DNA of 64,000 bases, taken from contig NZ_JAPEMM010000001.1 of the NCBI RefSeq assembly GCF_026342735.1, forward strand, positions 248,001 through 312,000, in the 5' to 3' direction. The notes beneath the pieces were generated by a model. The model was not told where the DNA came from. It was given only the letters and a program-made list of their open reading frames with translations, and did not search any database. This document shows, in pieces, positions 24,726 through 33,160 of the stretch. Source of the stretch: Streptomyces sp. NBC_00193. GTDB taxonomy: Bacteria > Actinomycetota > Actinomycetes > Streptomycetales > Streptomycetaceae. The translations under genes and the position numbers were made by a program. The stretch's first letter is position 1. The number at the start of each line of letters is the position of its first letter.

Positions 24726-25614
24726 CACCACTCCCGAGGCCCCGTCCAAGGCCAAGGCCGAAGACCTCGCCGGACTGGAGGCGGGTCTCGACGCGCTCGA
24801 CGCCGTCCAGACCCACCGCACCCCGGTCCGCGAGGTGCTGGTCAAGAAGGTCCTGCCGCCGGTCATCGCCGTCGGCCTGGTCCTCCTCGTCTGGCAGATC
24901 CTCGTCGCGGCGAAGATCACCGACGAGACGAAGCTCCCCGCCCTGTCCTCCGTCTGGGACAGCCTGTCCGACATGTGGATCAAGGGCACGCTGTTCGAGG
25001 TCATCTGGACCAGCGTGTCGCGCGGTCTGCTCGGCTTCCTGCTGGCCCTGGCCATCGGCACCCCGCTCGGTCTGCTCGTCGCCCGGGTGAAGTTCGTCCG
25101 CGCCGCGATCGGCCCGATCCTGCAGGGCCTGCAGTCGCTGCCCTCGGTCGCCTGGGTGCCCCCGGCGGTCCTCTGGTTCGGACTCAACGACGCGATGATG
25201 TACACCGTCATCCTGCTCGGCGCCGTCCCCTCGATCGCCAACGGCCTGGTCTCCGGCATCGACCAGATCCCGCCGCTGTTCCTGCGGGCCGGTCGCACCC
25301 TGGGCGCCACCGGGCTGCGCGGCGCCTGGCACGTGGTCATGCCGGCCGCACTGCCCGGCTACCTGGCCGGTCTCAAGCAGGGCTGGGCCTTCTCCTGGCG
25401 CTCCCTGATGGCCGCCGAGATCATCGCCAGCTCCCCCGACCTGGGGCTGGGCCTGGGCCAGCTCCTCGAAAACGGCCGCAACAACATCGACCTGCCCGGC
25501 GTGTTCCTCGCGATCATCCTGATCCTGGTCGTCGGCATCGCCATCGACCTGCTGATCTTCAGCCCGGTCGAGCGGTGGGTGCTGCGCACCCGCGGCCTGC
25601 TGGTCAAGAGCTGA
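24712..25614 (+). CDS. ABC transporter permease of the sulfonate-type system, 300 aa
   Basis: This is the integral membrane subunit. After a 45-residue cytoplasmic N-terminus come about six membrane segments. The BPD-type EAA loop is visible as LGATGLRGAWHVVMPAALPG, the site that docks on the ATPase. SsuC/TauC-like features include LGFLLALAIGTPLGLLVAR and the C-terminal RWVLRTRGLL. The ATG lies inside the end of the ATPase gene (14-bp overlap), so the two are translationally coupled. Only 4 bp separate it from the chelatase gene downstream. Confidence 0.92.
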   Translation: MASTDTTPEAPSKAKAEDLAGLEAGLDALDAVQTHRTPVREVLVKKVLPPVIAVGLVLLVWQILVAAKITDETKLPALSSVWDSLSDMWIKGTLFEVIWTSVSRGLLGFLLALAIGTPLGLLVARVKFVRAAIGPILQGLQSLPSVAWVPPAVLWFGLNDAMMYTVILLGAVPSIANGLVSGIDQIPPLFLRAGRTLGATGLRGAWHVVMPAALPGYLAGLKQGWAFSWRSLMAAEIIASSPDLGLGLGQLLENGRNNIDLPGVFLAIILILVVGIAIDLLIFSPVERWVLRTRGLLVKS

Positions 25615-25618
25615 TCAC

Positions 25619-26401
25619 GTGTCCGCGCACGTCACGCACCCCACGCAGGCTCCCGCCCTGCTGGTCATCGCCCACGGCAGCCGCGACCCGCGGCACGCGG
25701 CGACCGTGCACGCCCTCACCCGGCGGGTACGGGCGCTGCGGCCCGGGCTGCGCGTGGAAACCGCCTTCCTGGACTTCGACACCCCGACCGTCGACCAGGC
25801 GGTGGCCTCGCTCTACCTGTCGGGCGTACGCGACATCGTGGCGCTCCCGCTCCTCCTGACGCGGGCGTTCCACGCGAAGTCCGACATCCCGGCGGTGCTC
25901 GCCGGAGCCACGTCCCACCTGCCGGACCTCTCGGTCCGAATCGCGGATGTGCTCGGCCCGTCGCCGCTGCTGCTGGCGACCCTGGAGCGCCGGCTGTGGG
26001 AAGCCGGCCTCACCCCGGCGGACCGCGCCACCACCGGTGTGGTGCTCGCGTCCGCCGGTTCCTCCGACCCGGAGGCGATCGCAGTGATCGCTGAAATCGC
26101 GCGGGAGTGGCGGCACACCGGTTGGTGCGCCGTGCGGCCTGCGTTCGCCTCCGCTGTTCTGCCCCGGACCGAGGACGCCGTACGGGCGCTGCGCGCGGAG
26201 GGCGTCCGCCGGATCGCGGTTGCCCCCTACGTCATCGCTCCCGGCCGGCTCCCCGACCGCATCACGGCGGGCGCCGAAGCCGCGGGCGCCGACGTCGTCT
26301 CGGCCGTCCTGGGCCCCTCCCCGGAACTGGCCCGACTGCTGCTGCGCCGCTACGACGCGGCCGCCCCGGCCCGGACCCGCATCCCGGCCCTGGCGGCGTA
26401 G
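25619..26401 (+). CDS. Sirohydrochlorin chelatase (CbiX/SirB-like), 260 aa
   Basis: This enzyme probably inserts Fe2+ into sirohydrochlorin to finish siroheme, the prosthetic group of the sulfite reductase that opens this operon. Two CbiX-like halves are visible: LLVIAHGSRDPRHAATVHAL with the metal-binding His, and, after ALPLLLTRAFHAKSDIPAVL, a second half GVVLASAGSSDPEAIAV ... IAVAPYVIAPGRLPDRI. GTG start, 4 bp after the permease. A chelatase next to nirA and cysH is also seen in Mycobacterium (che1). Cobalt chelation for B12 is the alternative, but the context favours iron. Repeat copy C follows. Confidence 0.88.
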   Translation: MSAHVTHPTQAPALLVIAHGSRDPRHAATVHALTRRVRALRPGLRVETAFLDFDTPTVDQAVASLYLSGVRDIVALPLLLTRAFHAKSDIPAVLAGATSHLPDLSVRIADVLGPSPLLLATLERRLWEAGLTPADRATTGVVLASAGSSDPEAIAVIAEIAREWRHTGWCAVRPAFASAVLPRTEDAVRALRAEGVRRIAVAPYVIAPGRLPDRITAGAEAAGADVVSAVLGPSPELARLLLRRYDAAAPARTRIPALAA

Positions 26402-26420
26402 CCGCTGCGCGGGGCGGACT

Positions 26421-26606
26421 TCCCCTACCCACCCTTCGCCCGTTCCCCGGGGCTCCGCCCCGGACCCCTCTCCTCAAACGCCGGAGGGGCTGGATCGTCG
26501 CCCGGCCGGGGCTGGATTGCCCACAGGGCAATTCCAGCCCCGCCGGCGTTTGAGGCGCGGGGTCCGGGGCGGAGCCCCGGGGAACGGTGGAAGGGCGGGT
26601 AGGGGA
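26421..26606. repeat. Intergenic inverted-repeat element, copy C (186 bp, best formed)
   Basis: The outer arms are TCCCCTACCCACCCTTC and GAAGGGCGGGTAGGGGA. The inner pair CTCAAACGCCGG ... CCGGCGTTTGAGG is intact, and at the centre CGGGGCTGGATTGCCC pairs with GGGCAATTCCAGCCCCG. Single strands can therefore fold into one long, nested hairpin. It sits exactly between the convergent ends of the sirohydrochlorin chelatase and the ketopantoate-reductase gene. Confidence 0.92.
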
Positions 26607-26646
26607 CTTCGCCCCGCAGGGCGACCCCACCCGCAGCCGACGGCTA

Positions 26647-27651
26647 CTACGCCCGCGCCGCGGCCTCATCGGCCAGGGCCGTCAGGTCCTCGATGGACAT
26701 CGCGCCCGGCGGCAGCCCCTCCCGCGCAAAGATGTTCGCCGCGACGCGCAGCGTGTCGTTGACCGGCGTGGCCACCCCGTGCAGCCGCCCCAGCAGCACG
26801 ATCTCCCCGTTGAGATAGTCCGCCTCCACCGACCCGGTCCCCCGCGCCAGGCTCTGCCAGGACGACCCGCCCCGCACCACTCCGGCCGGCGCCTCGACCT
26901 TGCCGTCGCGGGCCTCCGCCTGCTCGGCGTCCGAGGCGCAGGCGATGCCCGCGGCAGCGAAGGCGGCCTTCGCCTCGCGCACGGCCCGCAGCAGCAGCGC
27001 CGCCTTCGCGGGCTCCGGCTCGGGGCCGGTCGTCGCCTGGACCGCGTTGCCCAGGTTGCCCAGCAGCTTCGCGTACTTCCACCGCATCACGTCCTCGACG
27101 ACCGGCGCCCCGAACCCGGCCTTCTCCAGGTCGCCCGCGATCCGCCGGGCGGTCCCGTCGGCGCCTCCGGCGGCCTTGCCGAGGTGCAGGATCCCGGTCA
27201 GCGGAGCGCACAGCGCGGAGACCACGCCCGGCTCCAGGAAGGTCGCCGGCAGCCACACGCAGACCCCGTACACGCGCGCGAAGCGCCGTAGGGCGAGGCG
27301 TTCGCTCTCCACGCCGTTCTGCGCGCACAGCACCGGCAGCCGCTGGGCCGCCGTACCGCCGCCCGCTACTTCCGCGTCGCCCCACGCGTCGAGCGCGGCC
27401 AGTGCGTCCTGGGTCTTCACGGTCAGCAACAGCGCGTCGTCGGGGCGCAGTTCACCCAGCTCCGCCGGCCCGGTGACGACGGGCAGCCGGTGCACCCGCT
27501 CCCCGTCCGCCGTGGTGAGCCGCAGCCCGTTCGTCCGCAGGGCCTCCGCGTGGGGGCCGCGCGCGACGAGGACGACCTCGCTGCCGGACTCCGCGAGCCG
27601 TCCGCCGATGGTCGCGCCGATCGCTCCGGCGCCGATGATGATGTAACGCAT
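26647..27651 (-). CDS. 2-dehydropantoate 2-reductase (ApbA/PanE family), 334 aa
   Basis: This is an NADPH-dependent ketopantoate-reductase-like enzyme. The protein begins MRYIIIGAGAIGATIGGRLA, the Rossmann GxGxxG nucleotide-binding loop at the extreme N-terminus. The family's TVKTQD motif, the catalytic-Lys region RWKYAKLLGNLGNAVQA, and the C-terminal substrate loop with GSVEADYLNGEIVLLGR are visible. It is divergent from the aldo/keto reductase with only 45 bp between the start codons. Ketopantoate to pantoate in CoA synthesis is the classical reaction, but Streptomyces has several paralogues, so the physiological substrate is uncertain. Confidence 0.87.
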   Translation of the reverse strand: MRYIIIGAGAIGATIGGRLAESGSEVVLVARGPHAEALRTNGLRLTTADGERVHRLPVVTGPAELGELRPDDALLLTVKTQDALAALDAWGDAEVAGGGTAAQRLPVLCAQNGVESERLALRRFARVYGVCVWLPATFLEPGVVSALCAPLTGILHLGKAAGGADGTARRIAGDLEKAGFGAPVVEDVMRWKYAKLLGNLGNAVQATTGPEPEPAKAALLLRAVREAKAAFAAAGIACASDAEQAEARDGKVEAPAGVVRGGSSWQSLARGTGSVEADYLNGEIVLLGRLHGVATPVNDTLRVAANIFAREGLPPGAMSIEDLTALADEAAARA

Positions 27652-27696
27652 GCCCTCGAGCCTGGCACATCCGCGGGCCTGAGCTACGGTCGGGCC

Positions 27697-28554
27697 ATGT
27701 CTGTTGACGTGGATGAGACGTTCGCCCTCGGCGGGGACCTGCCCGTACGCCGCCTCGGACTCGGCACCGGCGGCCTGGTCGGCGCCGGCTACTGGGGCCC
27801 GCGCGCGGAACGCCCCGCATCGGTCGCACTGCTGCGCACAGCCGTCGCACGCGGAGTCACCCTGATCGACACCGCCGACAACTACGGCCCCCACCTGGCC
27901 GAGGAACTGGTCGCCGAAGCCCTCCACCCGTACGGAGAGGACCTGGTGGTCTCCACCAAGGGCGGGGTGGTGCGCACCGGCCCCGACGAGTGGCACGCGG
28001 CGGGCCGCCCGGAGGACCTCCGGGCCATGTGCGAGGCAAGCCTGCGCAGGCTCCGCCTGGACCGGATCGACCTGTACCAGCTGCACCGCTTCGACCCGGC
28101 CGTCCCGCCGGCGGAGCAGCTGGGCACGCTGGCCGAGCTCCGGGCGGAGGGCAAGATCCGCCACATCGGGCTGAACACGGTGACGGCGGACCAGCTCCGG
28201 GAGGCCCTGGCCGTGGTTCCGGTGGCCTCGGTCCAGAACCCGTACAACCTCCTGGACCGCTCCTCGGCGGAGCTCCTCGCCCTGTGCGAGGAACGCGGCA
28301 TCGCCTTCCTCCCGTACTACCCGCTGGGCAGCGGAGCCCTGACCCGGGAGAGCGCCGCCGCACTGACGGCGGTCGCCACCGAACACGGGGCGTCCACCGG
28401 CCAGATCGCCCTGGCCTGGCTCCTGCGGCACTCGCCGGTCCTCTGCCCCACCCCGGGCACGGGTTCCCCGGACCACCTGGCGGAGAACCTGGACGCGGCA
28501 ACGGTGCAGCTGACCCCGCAGGAGGTCTCCCTGCTGAACGGGCTGGCGGACTAG
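27697..28554 (+). CDS. Aldo/keto reductase, 285 aa
   Basis: This is an NADPH-dependent (alpha/beta)8-barrel oxidoreductase. The catalytic tetrad is visible: Asp and Tyr in LIDTADNYGPHLAEE, Lys in VVSTKGGVV, His in LYQLHRFDP. NADPH-binding segments QNPYNLL and PTPGTGSPDHLAENL lie in the second half. TACGGT (27685-27690) precedes the ATG by 6 nt without a ribosome-binding site, so a leaderless transcript is likely. Its terminator hairpin (28568-28610) is shared with the convergent GNAT gene. The substrate is unknown. Confidence 0.9.
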   Translation: MSVDVDETFALGGDLPVRRLGLGTGGLVGAGYWGPRAERPASVALLRTAVARGVTLIDTADNYGPHLAEELVAEALHPYGEDLVVSTKGGVVRTGPDEWHAAGRPEDLRAMCEASLRRLRLDRIDLYQLHRFDPAVPPAEQLGTLAELRAEGKIRHIGLNTVTADQLREALAVVPVASVQNPYNLLDRSSAELLALCEERGIAFLPYYPLGSGALTRESAAALTAVATEHGASTGQIALAWLLRHSPVLCPTPGTGSPDHLAENLDAATVQLTPQEVSLLNGLAD

Positions 28555-28567
28555 GCCGTGGGAAGGC

Positions 28568-28610
28568 GCCGACGGGCCGGACGAGGCGGTGCCCGGTCCG
28601 GCCCGTCGGC
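28568..28610. terminator. Bidirectional terminator hairpin
   Basis: This is a perfect 15-bp stem: GCCGACGGGCCGGAC at 28568-28582 pairs with GTCCGGCCCGTCGGC at 28596-28610 around a 13-nt loop. It fills the 62-bp gap between two convergent genes, so it probably serves both. There is no T-run. Confidence 0.75.
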
Positions 28611-28616
28611 TCGCCC

Positions 28617-29495
28617 CTACAGGTCGAGCTGGTACTGGAGCGTCGTGTGCGTGGGCACGTAGCCGAGGCTGTCGCTGATGCGCCTCATGTGCGTGTTGCT
28701 GTCGGCGGTGTCGGTCAGGAGGCCGCCGAGGTCCGGATGGCGCCCGTGGGCCTGCCGGATCGACTCGGCCTTCATCCATCGGCCGAGTCCGTGTCCGCGG
28801 TGCTCGGGCAGCACGCCGGTGCCGTAGTGCTGGCCGTCGCCCGTGCCGTTGCCGGGGACGACGAGTTCGGTGAATCCGGCGATCGAGTCGTCGCGGGTGT
28901 CGATGGCGACGACCGTGTGCAACAGGTCGCCGCGCTCCTCCACGGCCTTCGCCGCAGCACGGACCCGGTCCACGTCCCAGATCGTGGTGCCGTGGTCGGT
29001 GTCCTCCATGGGCATGTCGTCCATGGCCCGGCGCGAGGCGGCGAACGTCCGGGCGAGGGCGTCGGGGACGGTTCCCTGCCAGGACGCCAGCCGGTAGCCG
29101 GGATGCGGACGACCGATGATCTCGGCGAGGGCGCCGGCGTCCACGTCGGCCAGCGGCAGGCGGGCGAACCTCAAGGTGAGCACCTTGCGGAAGCCGTGGG
29201 CCGGCAGGAAGTCGGCGCCGGGCGATCCGGCCTCGGCCTGCGCGCCGACGCAGCGCCGGGCGTTGTCCCGGGCGGCGGCCACGGCCGCGTCGAGGAGGAG
29301 GGATCCGACGCCCTTGCGGCGCTCCACGGGGTGGACCTGGAGGGTCAGTTCGGCCAGGTGCTCCTGTCCGCCGTCGAACAGGCGCAGAAAGGCCGTCCCG
29401 ACGGGGACGGAATCGGCGTCGGACGCCAGCCAGGCGAGGCGTCGGCTGTGCGCGCCGTGAGCGGGGTCGGTCAGTGGGGTGATGCGGAACGACAA
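28617..29495 (-). CDS. Double-GNAT acetyltransferase, 292 aa
   Basis: Two GNAT modules are fused. The first (about residues 1-115) has LQVHPVERRKGVGSLLLDAA, and the second (about 130-292) has GTGVLPEHRGHGLGRWMKAE followed by NTHMRRISDSLGYVP; both contain the Q/RxxGxG/A acetyl-CoA loop. This layout resembles mycothiol-synthase-like and antibiotic-modifying GNATs, though the substrate is unknown. The TTG at 29495 is preferred because GGAG lies 5 nt before it; the more upstream TTG at 29522 lacks a ribosome-binding site. A sigma-70-like promoter is visible at 29621-29650. Confidence 0.83.
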   Translation of the reverse strand: MSFRITPLTDPAHGAHSRRLAWLASDADSVPVGTAFLRLFDGGQEHLAELTLQVHPVERRKGVGSLLLDAAVAAARDNARRCVGAQAEAGSPGADFLPAHGFRKVLTLRFARLPLADVDAGALAEIIGRPHPGYRLASWQGTVPDALARTFAASRRAMDDMPMEDTDHGTTIWDVDRVRAAAKAVEERGDLLHTVVAIDTRDDSIAGFTELVVPGNGTGDGQHYGTGVLPEHRGHGLGRWMKAESIRQAHGRHPDLGGLLTDTADSNTHMRRISDSLGYVPTHTTLQYQLDL

Positions 29496-29620
29496 GGTGT
29501 CTCCGTCGTGAGGAAGTGGCAAAGGTCGGTACGCGGGCTCGACTGCCGGTCACTCCTGCGCATGTGCTCCACACCTCCTCGTCGACGGAGCCGGTCCGGA
29601 TCGCCCTGGACGGCCGGGAG

Positions 29621-29650
29621 AACGTAACCGACCCACCGGTTCCCCTGCAA
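29621..29650 (-). promoter_or_regulatory. Sigma-70-like promoter of the double-GNAT gene
   Basis: On the minus strand TTGCAG (29645-29650) and TACGTT (29621-29626) are 18 bp apart. The predicted start of transcription is about 115 nt upstream of the GNAT start codon. Confidence 0.4.
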
Positions 29651-29685
29651 AGGTTTTTCAACTGAAGGTTGCTGCGGCCGTGTGG

Positions 29686-30249
29686 TCAGTCCTGCGTGAG
29701 TTCGACCAGTTTCACGACCGTGTTCCAGTTGCGGGTGGTCACGTCGAGGCCCTTGACCACGGCCGGCTTCGCGAGGGCCTCGGCCAGTTTGGAGCGGCCC
29801 AGGCCGTTCGGGGCGTAGAGGTAGATGACGCGGTCGCCCACGCGGTACTCCTCCGGGAGGTGCGCGGCGGCGTCGATCGAGGCGAAGCGGGACTCGGCGG
29901 GCTGCTCGGAGCAGAAGGTGGCGTGGAGCTGCTTGCCTTCGAGGTCGGCGGCCGGGAAGGGACAGGCGTCGGCCACGGCGCGCAGGTAGGCGCCGTCGAC
30001 CACCAGGCAGGGGACGTGGAAGCCGAAGTGGGCTTCGATGGCGGCCTCCAGCTCGCGGGCGAGGGCGTCCGGCGCCTTCCCGCCCGCGGCGGCGAAGACG
30101 GCGTTGCCGCTCTGGAGGTACGTCTGCACGTCCTCGTGTCCCAGGCCCTCCAGAACCTGGCGCAGCTCGGCCATCGGGACCTTCTTGTTCCCGCCGACGT
30201 TGATGCCCCGGAGCAGTGCCGCGTACGTGGTCTTGGTCGTCTTGGTCAT
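29686..30249 (-). CDS. DUF1697 protein, 187 aa
   Basis: It is clearly DUF1697: it opens with TYAALLRGINVGGNKKVPMA and continues ELRQVLEGLGHEDVQTYLQS GNAVF, then VIYLYAPNGLGRSKLAEAL and a C-terminal TTRNWNTVVKLVEL, all conserved features of this family of unknown function. Structures of relatives show a ferredoxin-like fold. On the minus strand TATCGT (30256-30261) lies 6 nt before the ATG, so the mRNA is probably leaderless. It lies 37 bp downstream of a GNAT gene on the same strand. Confidence 0.9.
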   Translation of the reverse strand: MTKTTKTTYAALLRGINVGGNKKVPMAELRQVLEGLGHEDVQTYLQSGNAVFAAAGGKAPDALARELEAAIEAHFGFHVPCLVVDGAYLRAVADACPFPAADLEGKQLHATFCSEQPAESRFASIDAAAHLPEEYRVGDRVIYLYAPNGLGRSKLAEALAKPAVVKGLDVTTRNWNTVVKLVELTQD

Positions 30250-30286
30250 GTCTGCACGATAGGGCTCACCCCTGACAGCACATGGG

Positions 30287-30877
30287 TCAGCCGGTTGCGC
30301 GGCGCAGGTGCAGATGGCCGTCGAGCGGGTAGGCGGGCGGCGCCGACGGCAGGATCCCGCCCAGCGTGTACCCGCTCTTCTCGGCGACCCGGCAGGATGC
30401 CGCGTTGTCCACCTGATGGAGGAGTTCGAGGCACTCCAGACCATCGGCGCGGAAGGAACGAAAGGCCCAGGCGGTGAGGGTTTCCAGGGCTCTTGGGGCC
30501 ACGCCCCGCCCACGGGCCCGTGCTGCCGTCCAGTAGCCGACCTCGGCGGAGGCATTGCCCGGTCTCTGTCCGACTCCCTTCAGGACCACGTGGCCCGCCA
30601 GTTGCGGCGGCGCCGCATCGAGGGCGTCGAGGCCCTCGGGGGCCTCCTCCAGGACGGCGAAGCCGAATCGGGTGCCCGATGCCCAGTCCCGCTCCCGATC
30701 CCGCACCCACCGCAGCCCCTCGCCCTCGCTCTCCACGGCAGGGCTCGCCCAGCGCCGCAGTTCGGGGTCCCGGTACGCCTCGACCAGCGCGGCCACGTCG
30801 TGCGCGCACCAGGGGCGGAGGGTGAGAGCGGGAGCGGTCGGCGTCGCGGCTGCGCGGAGGGTGACGGGAGCGTTCAT
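30287..30877 (-). CDS. GNAT-family N-acetyltransferase (RimJ/RimL-like), 196 aa
   Basis: This is a GNAT of the type that acetylates protein N-termini or amino groups of small molecules. LTLRPWCAHDVAALVEAYRD is the usual RimJ/RimL start; the acetyl-CoA loop appears as VGYWTAARARGRGVAPRAL, followed by LELLHQVDNAASCRVAEKSG Y. Its ATG overlaps the stop of the MerR regulator by 4 nt, so the two are co-translated and the acetyltransferase is a likely MerR-controlled effector. Confidence 0.87.
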   Translation of the reverse strand: MNAPVTLRAAATPTAPALTLRPWCAHDVAALVEAYRDPELRRWASPAVESEGEGLRWVRDRERDWASGTRFGFAVLEEAPEGLDALDAAPPQLAGHVVLKGVGQRPGNASAEVGYWTAARARGRGVAPRALETLTAWAFRSFRADGLECLELLHQVDNAASCRVAEKSGYTLGGILPSAPPAYPLDGHLHLRRATG

Positions 30878-31863
30878 GGCCGGATCGTACGCAGCGGCGG
30901 CTTGGGACCGGATGGGCGTGGGGCGGTCCGCGCCCGGAGTGCGTGGACGGACCAGTCGAGGACCGGCTGAAGGGTCTCCGGGCGGGGCCAGTCGTTGATC
31001 ACCGCGAGCAGGGACGAGTACCGCTCTCTGCGCGGGTCGTTGATGCGTTCCAGCCGGGCCAGGAGCTGATCCCGGGACGCTGCGGGGTCCCGGTCGTCGA
31101 GGAGGTGTGCGGTGCGGGTCATCAGGGCCGCAACGATCGGATCGGCCTGGGGTGAGGCCGGATCGATGCCGGCCGCCACGGCCGGGGCGACCTGGTCGCG
31201 GACGATCGCGGCCACGTCGTCGCGCGCGCGGGGTGGGGCGTCCGGGAGGTGCCCGGCGGCCTGGTCCTCGGCCAGAATTCGCAGATGGGCGCGGAACTCC
31301 GGGTCCTCGGCCAGTGCGGCCAGTTCCACCCACGCGTGGATCTGTTCCGCGGTGGGGTCGTCCGGCAGGTGGGGGGTCATGGAGCACCTGACCCCCGCGA
31401 ACGCGGAGTCGGTTCCCACGCCGCCGAAGGCGGAGTCGAGGAAGTCCCCGACCAGCCGTTGGCGTTCCGCTTCGGAAAGCTTCGCGAGCTTGTGCATCAG
31501 GTGCGTCTCCTCGGGGTCGGCTCCACGGTTCGCCACAGCGGTCAGCACCGCGCGCCGCAGCCGCAGGATCCGTATCTGCACGTCCAGCGCCTCCGCCTGG
31601 GCGGCGGCGACCTCCGGCAGCGTGCGTTCCCGGTCCATGACCTTCCGGATGTCGGCGAGGTCCAGTCCCAGGTCGCGCAGGGTCCGGACGAGGTCCATGC
31701 GTGCGACGGCGCCGTCGTCGTAGAGGCGGTAGCCGGCCGGGCTCCGACGGGCGGGCGGTACGAGCCCGCAGTCGGAGTAGAACCGGACGGTCTTGACCGT
31801 GGTGCCGGTTCGCCGGGCCAGCTCGCCGATCGAGTGGAGCGTGTGGCCGTTCATGTCCCCCAC
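30874..31863 (-). CDS. MerR-family transcriptional regulator, 329 aa
   Basis: The N-terminal winged HTH is diagnostic: HSIGELARRTGTTVKTVRFY SDCGLVPPARRSPAGYRLYD, then the linker helix with LRDLGLDLADIRKVMDRE. A long C-terminal effector domain (about residues 125-329, mostly helical) is unlike metal-sensing MerRs, so a drug-like or metabolite ligand is likelier. The GTG at 31863 or ATG at 31854 could be used; GAAGGTGGGGG precedes both. It is 46 bp downstream of a macrolide-type glycosyltransferase and overlaps the GNAT, suggesting a three-gene unit concerned with modifying a small molecule. Confidence 0.88.
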   Translation of the reverse strand: MGDMNGHTLHSIGELARRTGTTVKTVRFYSDCGLVPPARRSPAGYRLYDDGAVARMDLVRTLRDLGLDLADIRKVMDRERTLPEVAAAQAEALDVQIRILRLRRAVLTAVANRGADPEETHLMHKLAKLSEAERQRLVGDFLDSAFGGVGTDSAFAGVRCSMTPHLPDDPTAEQIHAWVELAALAEDPEFRAHLRILAEDQAAGHLPDAPPRARDDVAAIVRDQVAPAVAAGIDPASPQADPIVAALMTRTAHLLDDRDPAASRDQLLARLERINDPRRERYSSLLAVINDWPRPETLQPVLDWSVHALRARTAPRPSGPKPPLRTIRP

Positions 31864-31909
31864 CTTCAGGTCTCCCCCCGCTGGAGGCTCAAGCCCCGGC
31901 GAAGTCCCG

Positions 31910-33124
31910 TCACCGCTGGTCGGGCAGTTCGGCCTCGATCAGGTCGGCTGCCTGTCGCGTGCCGCCCTCCGTCGCCATCTCCCGGCGGATCCGGTCCGCG
32001 CGGGCGGCCACCTCCGGGTCGGCGACCAGGGTGAGGACGGCCTCGCGCAGGGTCGCGGCGTCGGCCTCGGCCATCGGGACGTGCCGGGCGACACCCAGGG
32101 CGGTCAGCATGTCGGCGTTGCCGAACTGGTCGACGGCTTGCGGGACCGCGACCATCGGGGTCCCGGTGGCCAGCCCCTCCTGGCAGCCGCCCGTGCCCGC
32201 GTGGGTGATGAAGGCGTCGGCCCGGCGCAGGATGTCCAGTTGGGGAACCCAGCGGTGGACTTCGACGTTGGCGGGGATCTCGCCGATCTCGGCCTCGTCG
32301 GTGAACTTGCCGATCTGGAGCACCACGTGCCAGTCGGGCAGGTCCCCGAAGGCCTCCGCACAGGCCCGGTAGAAGGCCGGCTGCTTGGTGAAGGTGGACC
32401 CGAAGGAGACCAGGAGCACCTTCTTCCCCTCGGCGCCCGCGGGGCGCGTCCAGGTGCCCTGGGTGGCGCTGCGGTCGCCCTGGCAGGCGCCGACGAAGGT
32501 GTACACGGCCTCGTCGACCCGGTCGGCGTGGGGCTGGAGGGCGCGCGGCATGAGGACGACGCTGCGGCGGGGGCGGCCGACGAACCGGTCGCTGTCCTCG
32601 TCGATGCCGTTCTCGTCGAGCCAGGCCCGGAACCGGGCGTAGTACGCCTTCCCGCGCTCGGAGGCGCGCAGTTCGGCGGACATCGGCTCGGCGACCTCCT
32701 CCTCGTAGCCGGTCCAGGCAACCAGGGTCGGGGAGAGGGAGACCGCGGGGACGCCCCAGCGGTGGGCGAGGACGATCGCCGGGTAGGCCGTGATGTCGTG
32801 GAGGACGAGGTCCGGCTCGTCGCCGTCGAAGGCGGCCGCGAGCTGCGGGAGGGCCTGGACGGCGTCGGCGAGGAAGGGCTCGATGTTGTCGATGAGCTCG
32901 GTGCCCCACGCGTCGGGGTCCTCGTCGGTGGGGAGGGTGGAGTTCCAGATCACCGGGGTGGCGCCGGTCTCGGCGATCTTGTCCGCGTACGCGGCGGGGA
33001 TGGCGTAGCTGACGCGGTGGCCCCGGGCGACCAGTTCGCGGATCACTTCGATGCTCGGGTTCACGTGGCCAGCGGCGGCGATCGAGAACATGGCGATGTG
33101 GGCGGGCTTCGCGGTCGTGGTCAT
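31910..33124 (-). CDS. Macrolide-type glycosyltransferase (MGT/UGT family), 404 aa
   Basis: This is a GT1-family (GT-B fold) enzyme close to the MGT/OleD group that inactivates macrolides and other acceptors by adding UDP-glucose. The N-terminal acceptor domain opens with [20 protein letters not shown], including the catalytic His of GHVNP. The C-terminal donor-binding signature is [29 protein letters not shown] ... DQFGNADML. The length is typical. A -10 TATCTT only 7 nt before the ATG, with a palindromic operator in the promoter spacer, indicates leaderless, repressible transcription. Self-resistance or detoxification is likely; the acceptor is not known. Confidence 0.9.
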   Translation of the reverse strand: MTTTAKPAHIAMFSIAAAGHVNPSIEVIRELVARGHRVSYAIPAAYADKIAETGATPVIWNSTLPTDEDPDAWGTELIDNIEPFLADAVQALPQLAAAFDGDEPDLVLHDITAYPAIVLAHRWGVPAVSLSPTLVAWTGYEEEVAEPMSAELRASERGKAYYARFRAWLDENGIDEDSDRFVGRPRRSVVLMPRALQPHADRVDEAVYTFVGACQGDRSATQGTWTRPAGAEGKKVLLVSFGSTFTKQPAFYRACAEAFGDLPDWHVVLQIGKFTDEAEIGEIPANVEVHRWVPQLDILRRADAFITHAGTGGCQEGLATGTPMVAVPQAVDQFGNADMLTALGVARHVPMAEADAATLREAVLTLVADPEVAARADRIRREMATEGGTRQAADLIEAELPDQR

Positions 33125-33131
33125 GAGGAAA

Positions 33132-33160
33132 AAGATAACGAGACGAGACGTCTCGTGCAA
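33132..33160 (-). promoter_or_regulatory. Promoter with embedded operator for the glycosyltransferase gene
   Basis: On the minus strand TTGCAC (33155-33160) and TATCTT (33132-33137) are separated by exactly 17 bp. The spacer and -35 contain the perfect 14-bp palindrome ACGAGACGTCTCGT (33143-33156), the form of a TetR-family operator; an extra GAGACG half-site lies at 33140-33145. Transcription would start at about the A of the ATG (33124). Confidence 0.7.

Noticed and set aside
26647..29661. A 1004-codon minus-strand frame running across the ketopantoate-reductase, aldo/keto-reductase and GNAT region
   Set aside because: Only the last 334 codons (from ATG 27651) are real; the rest is antisense to the aldo/keto reductase and out of frame with the GNAT.
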